Shown: one piece after another, positions 12,378 through 12,788 of the stretch
Layout: each line of letters opens with the position of its first letter
How positions within the stretch are numbered: position 1 is the first letter of the stretch
Source of the DNA: an uncultured Burkholderiales bacterium
GTDB lineage: Bacteria > Pseudomonadota > Gammaproteobacteria > Burkholderiales > Burkholderiaceae_C
Length of the DNA stretch: 12,788 bases
Direction: 5' to 3'
Assembly (NCBI GenBank): GCA_903953985.1
Contig: CAJBLW010000004.1
Location: 1-12,788, forward strand
Position numbers and translations under genes: made by a program
The notes under the pieces: model-generated
Seen by the model: only the letters and a program-made list of their open reading frames with translations
Told to the model about the DNA's origin: nothing
Database searches by the model: none

Positions 12378-12788
12378 ATGTCTTCCCCTACCGACCCCCG
12401 TCTGGACCCCACCCGCGTGGTTCGTGCCCCGCGTGGCACCCAGTTGACCTGCAAGAACTGGGTCACTGAAGCGGCTTACCGCATGGTCCAGAACAACCTC
12501 GACCCCGAAGTGGCCGAGAACCCGCAGAGCTTGGTGGTGTACGGCGGCATTGGCCGCGCCGCCCGCGACTGGGCGTGCTTTGACCAGATCCTGGCTTCGC
12601 TCAAAGACCTGAACGAAGACGAGTCCTTGCTCATCCAATCCGGCAAACCCGTGGGCGTTTTCAAAACACACGCCAACGCGCCGCGTGTACTGATCGCCAA
12701 CTCCAACCTCGTGCCCAAGTGGGCCAACTGGGAACACTTCAACGAACTCGACCGCAAGGGCCTGTTCATGTACGGGCAGATGACCGCC
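12378..12788 (+). CDS. hutU: Urocanate hydratase, N-terminal 137 residues (cut by window edge)
   Basis: The first 137 codons of urocanase, the cytoplasmic NAD+-dependent enzyme that converts urocanate to imidazolone propionate in histidine breakdown. The sequence is strongly conserved: VVRAPRGTQLTCKNW, NNLDPEVAENP, VVYGGIGRAARDW, LIQSGKPVGVFKTH, RVLIANSNLVPKW and the ELDRKGLFMYGQMTA block at the edge. The full enzyme is usually about 560 residues, so roughly three quarters, including the NAD-binding core, lies to the right. It is 31 bases after hutC. Other hut genes are expected downstream but are not visible. Confidence 0.97.
   Translation, partial: MSSPTDPRLDPTRVVRAPRGTQLTCKNWVTEAAYRMVQNNLDPEVAENPQSLVVYGGIGRAARDWACFDQILASLKDLNEDESLLIQSGKPVGVFKTHANAPRVLIANSNLVPKWANWEHFNELDRKGLFMYGQMTA

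Overview
The window is dense, high-GC bacterial DNA. Its gene content (two NitT/TauT-type ABC importers, a HutC-type GntR regulator beside hutU, a cysteine-free Crp/Fnr regulator) and its protein style suggest a betaproteobacterium of the order Burkholderiales, probably Comamonadaceae. That placement is an inference; no rRNA gene or other marker is present. I found no tRNA, rRNA, CRISPR array, insertion sequence or integration site.

Region A (bases 1-6825, minus strand) is one compact operon, read right to left. It encodes a periplasmic binding protein, an ABC ATPase and a permease of the nitrate/sulfonate/taurine class; a TauD/TfdA-type Fe(II)/2-oxoglutarate dioxygenase; a CoA-acylating aldehyde dehydrogenase; a tandem-domain bacterial microcompartment (BMC) shell protein; a three-part protein with an NTF2/SnoaL-like domain and a cysteine cluster; and the start of a EutN/CcmL-type pentameric vertex protein cut by the left edge. 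Spacings are short or overlapping throughout. The reading I favour is a substrate imported by the ABC system, oxidatively cleaved by the dioxygenase to an aldehyde, and converted inside a protein shell to an acyl-CoA. The dioxygenase and the aldehyde dehydrogenase carry C-terminal helical tails, and the NTF2-like protein an N-terminal helix, of the kind that targets cargo into BMCs. An O2-dependent oxygenase as the aldehyde source of a metabolosome is the most novel feature here. The hexameric shell proteins, phosphotransacylase and alcohol dehydrogenase expected of a complete locus are not in the window and may lie to the left.

Region B (6826-6969) is a divergent control region between that operon and a plus-strand Crp/Fnr-family regulator (6970-7701). 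It holds a 22-bp inverted repeat whose centre falls at -41.5 relative to a possible operon start site, and a separate FNR-like palindrome.

Region C (7833-8636) is a class II aldolase/adducin-fold protein that keeps its three metal-binding histidines but lacks the aldolase glutamate. Its link to either flanking system is unclear.

Region D (8637-12788, plus strand) is a histidine-utilisation (hut) operon: a second binding protein/permease/ATPase set, HutC, and the start of urocanate hydratase (hutU), which continues past the right edge. Two perfect copies of TTGTATAGACA in opposite orientation upstream match the HutC operator as I remember it. This suggests the importer, whose sequence alone would be annotated as sulfonate/taurine type, serves histidine or urocanate uptake under HutC control.
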